A stretch of 8,637 nucleotides of DNA from Gammaproteobacteria bacterium (GTDB taxonomy: Bacteria > Pseudomonadota > Gammaproteobacteria > Thiohalomonadales > Thiohalomonadaceae). The stretch covers positions 1 through 8,637 of the forward strand of contig JAPHSO010000293.1 in the NCBI GenBank assembly GCA_026193675.1, in the 5' to 3' direction. Of this stretch, positions 6,396-8,637 are shown in pieces (the stretch's first letter is position 1; each line of letters opens with the position of its first letter). The translations under genes were made by a program, and so were the position numbers. The notes beneath the pieces are model-generated. The model did no database searches. It saw nothing but the letters and a program-made list of their open reading frames with translations, and was not told where the DNA came from.

Positions 6396-7675
6396 ATATA
6401 GCGATTATCAATGGACATCTAATCGATCCGGCCAATAAGGTTGATGGTCAACACGACCTCTTTATTAATAGCGGTATTGTGGTGGGTGTGGGCCAGGCAC
6501 CAGAAGGCTTTTCAGCCGACCAGACCATTAATGCTGAAGGTCAGATTGTATCTCCCGGTTTTATCGACCTGCAGGCAAGACTGCGTGAGCCGGGGGACAG
6601 CCACAAGGGTACTATCGCCAGCGAGACCGCCGCCGCAGTAAAAGGTGGCGTCACCACGCTCTGTATGCCTCCCGACAGCCACCCAATCATCGACTCTACT
6701 GTGGTTGCTGAACAGATCCTGCATAAAGCCAATATTATGGGTAGCGCCAGGGCTCGGGTTCTACCCATTGGTGCCCTCACCAAAGCGTTAGCCGGTGAGC
6801 AGCTTAGCAACATGAATGGGCTGATCCAGGCCGGATGTGTCGCCCTCTCAAATGCCAATCGGCCCATCCGCAGCACCCTGGTTCAACGACGCGCCTTTGA
6901 GTATGCCGCCTCACTCAATATTATGGTTCGGCTACAACCTGAAGATGCCTGGCTTGCCGAGGGTGGCTGTGTGCATGAGGGCGAAATTAGCAGCCGTCTG
7001 GGACTGAGTGGCATCCCTGAGTGTGCTGAGGTGATTGCAGTCAGTCGCGACCTTCTGCTGATTGAGCAGACCGGTGTGAAGGCCCACTTCGGCCCACTCA
7101 GTTCCGTGCGCTCAATTGAGCTCATCGCTGAGGCTCGCAAAAAGGGGCTGCCTGTCACCGCAGATATCGCGGCCCACCAACTGATTCTGACCGAGATTGA
7201 TGTCGACCCATTCAATTCACTCTGTCACCTGCGCCCTCCACTGCGGAGCAAGCGTGGACTTGATGGCCTTCGTTCGGCCCTGAGCGATGGTCTATTCACG
7301 GCGATCTGCTCTGACCACCAGCCCCATGAGGCCGATGCCAAACTGGCCCCCTTTGCTGAGACAGAGGCGGGAATGAGTGCCATAGAGACGCTACTACCAC
7401 TGACACTGAAGCTGGTGAAAGAGGGGGTATTGAGCATGAGTGATGCGATTGCCCACCTCACCTCAAAACCTGCTGAGCTCCTCGGTCTGAAGCAGGGCAG
7501 TCTTGCGGTCGATTGTGTGGCAGATATCACCATTTTTGATCCCAACAGGGATTGGGTCGTTAGTGAGGAGTCTCTCATCAGTCGCGGCAAGAACAGTCCA
7601 TTTATCGGTTGGGAGATGCAGGGCGCAGTCACAACCACCCTTCTAGACGGGGAGATCGTTTACATCCATGAATAA
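6392..7675 (+). CDS. Dihydroorotase-like protein lacking metal ligands (PyrC')
   Basis: Amidohydrolase-fold dihydroorotase homologue of 427 residues, full length for the type I family. Most landmarks are kept: GFIDLQARLREPG at 57-68, HF at 232-233, RPPLR at 281-285 and CSDHQPH at 306-312. The catalytic DxHxH motif, however, reads D59-L-Q61-A-R63, so both metal-binding histidines are gone. The HxED histidine is replaced (Gln182-Pro-Glu-Asp), and the substrate-site MPNT reads MPPD (92-95). Asp308 and His232 remain. It should therefore be catalytically inactive. In Pseudomonas such a protein (PyrC') is needed to assemble active aspartate carbamoyltransferase with PyrB, and the four-base overlap with pyrB supports this role here. 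GGAGGA at 6380-6385 is a strong ribosome site six bases before ATG. The frame is intact, with no sign of decay. Confidence 0.93.
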   Translation: MNIAIINGHLIDPANKVDGQHDLFINSGIVVGVGQAPEGFSADQTINAEGQIVSPGFIDLQARLREPGDSHKGTIASETAAAVKGGVTTLCMPPDSHPIIDSTVVAEQILHKANIMGSARARVLPIGALTKALAGEQLSNMNGLIQAGCVALSNANRPIRSTLVQRRAFEYAASLNIMVRLQPEDAWLAEGGCVHEGEISSRLGLSGIPECAEVIAVSRDLLLIEQTGVKAHFGPLSSVRSIELIAEARKKGLPVTADIAAHQLILTEIDVDPFNSLCHLRPPLRSKRGLDGLRSALSDGLFTAICSDHQPHEADAKLAPFAETEAGMSAIETLLPLTLKLVKEGVLSMSDAIAHLTSKPAELLGLKQGSLAVDCVADITIFDPNRDWVVSEESLISRGKNSPFIGWEMQGAVTTTLLDGEIVYIHE

Positions 7676-8543
7676 AAGCCAACGCAACACGCTCAATCTT
7701 GAGCAGTGTGAGATCATCAGCCACGAGCACTATGACGGCGCTCAACATCTACTCCGCCTGAAGGCGCCACAAATTGCCGCCGAGGCAAAAGCGGGGAGTT
7801 TCGTCCATCTAAAAACCGATCCAACTCATCCACTACGCCGTCCCATCTCGATTATGCGTGTCTCGCAGAGAGAGGGCTGGATCGAGCTGCTCTACAAGGT
7901 CTTTGGCGAGGGAACCGGGGAGCTGACTCAGAGAAAGGTTGGTGAAAAACTGAGTCTGATTGGTCCTATCGGCAAACCCTTTACAACCAGCCTGGAGCGG
8001 CCCAGAACACTGCTAATTGGTGGCGGTGTAGGAATGCCCCCAATGGTCTTCCTGGCCGACCAGTTGCGAGAGATGAAGGGACTTTATAATCCTTTTGTCA
8101 TTCTTGGATCTGAAGTTCCATTCCCTTTCACCGCAAAGCCATCAAAAATTGTGGTTCCCGGTATCGATAGTGACGTGATCGGTTCGATGCCGCTGCTCGA
8201 AGATTGGGGCGTACCGTCTCGCATGGCAAGTAAGCAGGGGTATCCCGGCTGTCTGGATGGTTATGTGACCGATCTGGCCCGTCAATGGCTTAATGCCCTT
8301 GATGAGACTCAGCTGAAAGAGGTGGAGATCTTCAGTTGTGGGCCTCACCCAATGCTTGAGGCGGTTGCGGCGCTGGCGAAGGAATATAGCATCCCCTGTC
8401 AGGTCTCAATGGAGGAGTTTATGGCGTGTGGAATCGGTGGGTGTGCCGGCTGTGTGATTGAGGTTCAAACCGATACAGGTCCTGAAATGAAACGGGTCTG
8501 CGTTGATGGGCCGGTCTTTGATGCGACCCAGATCTTTGCCTGA
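7668..8543 (+). CDS. PyrK-type dihydroorotate dehydrogenase electron-transfer subunit
   Basis: Iron-sulfur flavoprotein of the ferredoxin-reductase superfamily. PyrK passes electrons from a class 1B dihydroorotate dehydrogenase (PyrDB) to NAD+. Of the 291 residues, the FAD-binding RRPISI is at 57-62, the GEGTGEL region at 80-86, the nucleotide-binding GGGVGMPPM at 118-126, and FSCGPHPML at 222-230. A C-terminal [2Fe-2S] set C254-x4-C259-x2-C262-x15-C278 is followed by VDGPVF, which is diagnostic of PyrK. It is about 30 residues longer than the Gram-positive PyrK I remember; the extra length appears to lie in the 150-190 region. Its ATG overlaps the end of the PyrC' gene by eight bases. GGAG at 7651-7654 is rather far upstream, so coupling is likely. 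No PyrD gene is adjacent upstream, and none is visible in the 94 bp downstream. Another oxidoreductase partner is possible. Confidence 0.9.
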   Translation: MNKSQRNTLNLEQCEIISHEHYDGAQHLLRLKAPQIAAEAKAGSFVHLKTDPTHPLRRPISIMRVSQREGWIELLYKVFGEGTGELTQRKVGEKLSLIGPIGKPFTTSLERPRTLLIGGGVGMPPMVFLADQLREMKGLYNPFVILGSEVPFPFTAKPSKIVVPGIDSDVIGSMPLLEDWGVPSRMASKQGYPGCLDGYVTDLARQWLNALDETQLKEVEIFSCGPHPMLEAVAALAKEYSIPCQVSMEEFMACGIGGCAGCVIEVQTDTGPEMKRVCVDGPVFDATQIFA

Positions 8544-8551
8544 TCTGACCC

Positions 8552-8583
8552 GATGAGGTGGCTCTAAAAAGAGCTATCTCATC
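8552..8583 (+). terminator. Hairpin after pyrK, probable operon-end terminator
   Basis: Arms 8552-8565 and 8570-8583 form a 14-bp stem with two G-U wobble pairs around an AAAA loop, starting 8 bp after the pyrK stop. The following bases (ATGTTGTT) are T-rich but not a clean T-tract, so termination may be incomplete. If the reverse-strand reading frame ending at 8574 is real, the hairpin sits between convergent genes. Confidence 0.6.
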
Positions 8584-8637
8584 ATGTTGTTACCGGTATC
8601 AACCTCTTCCAGGGTTAAACCTGAGAGACTTGAGCCG
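8574..8637 (-). CDS. Possible 3' end of a convergent gene (partial)
   Basis: On the reverse strand one frame runs from the window edge for 20 codons to a TAG at 8574-8576, reading GSSLSGLTLEEVDTGNNMMR. The composition looks like an ordinary protein C-terminus, and a convergent gene would fit the hairpin placed here. The fragment is far too short to identify. A + strand frame from ATG 8584 is also open to the edge, so this is only a tentative call. Confidence 0.25.
   Translation of the reverse strand, partial: GSSLSGLTLEEVDTGNNMMR

Noticed and set aside
6392..7675. Calling the dihydroorotase-like gene a pseudogene
   Set aside because: The frame is complete, fold motifs are kept, the ribosome site is strong and it overlaps pyrB. 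Loss of catalytic residues with retention of the gene fits the known PyrC' structural role better than decay.
8584..8637. Open + strand frame from ATG 8584 to the window end (MLLPVSTSSRVK...)
   Set aside because: It has no ribosome site, begins directly after the hairpin stem, has only 18 codons, and does not resemble a PyrD N-terminus.

Overview
The window looks like a chromosomal stretch from a gammaproteobacterium that I cannot name to genus. The order gshB, tonB-family gene, yqgE, ruvX (yqgF), pyrR, pyrB, pyrC-like pseudo-dihydroorotase is the arrangement I recall from Pseudomonas aeruginosa (PA0407 down to PA0401). The electron-transfer flavoprotein gene that follows (pyrK-like) is not part of that arrangement as I recall it, so this is probably a different gammaproteobacterial lineage. 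All complete genes are on the + strand.

Region 1 (1-1905) is accessory. It holds a small exported protein that is extremely acidic and charged and ends in a very regular heptad repeat (4-492). A strong intrinsic terminator follows (519-554). Next is an exported protein with TPR repeats and a predicted C-terminal outer-membrane beta-barrel (557-1855), with its own terminator (1876-1904). Neither protein can be given a function from the sequence. Positions 1905-2003 show no convincing feature.

Region 2 (2004-8543) is one long co-directional gene cluster: glutathione synthetase, TonB-like energy transducer, YqgE, RuvX, PyrR, aspartate carbamoyltransferase (PyrB), pseudo-dihydroorotase (PyrC') and a PyrK-type iron-sulfur flavoprotein. 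From yqgE onward every junction overlaps: four consecutive 4-bp ATGA stop/start overlaps, then an 8-bp overlap. This implies translational coupling and leaves no room for RNA leaders between the pyr genes. PyrB and PyrC' should form the Pseudomonas-type transcarbamoylase complex. PyrC' has lost the HxH metal-binding motif and a third histidine, so it should be structural, and a true dihydroorotase must be encoded elsewhere. PyrK normally serves a class 1B dihydroorotate dehydrogenase, but no pyrD gene lies in the window.

Region 3 (8544-8637) has a 14-bp hairpin just after pyrK and possibly the last 20 codons of a convergent gene.

I see no CRISPR array, transposon, integrase, tRNA, rRNA, toxin-antitoxin or defence genes. 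Most of the window is conserved housekeeping DNA. The points most worth a second look are the degenerate PyrC', the orphan PyrK, the charged heptad protein, and the terminator that contains the Shine-Dalgarno sequence of the next gene.
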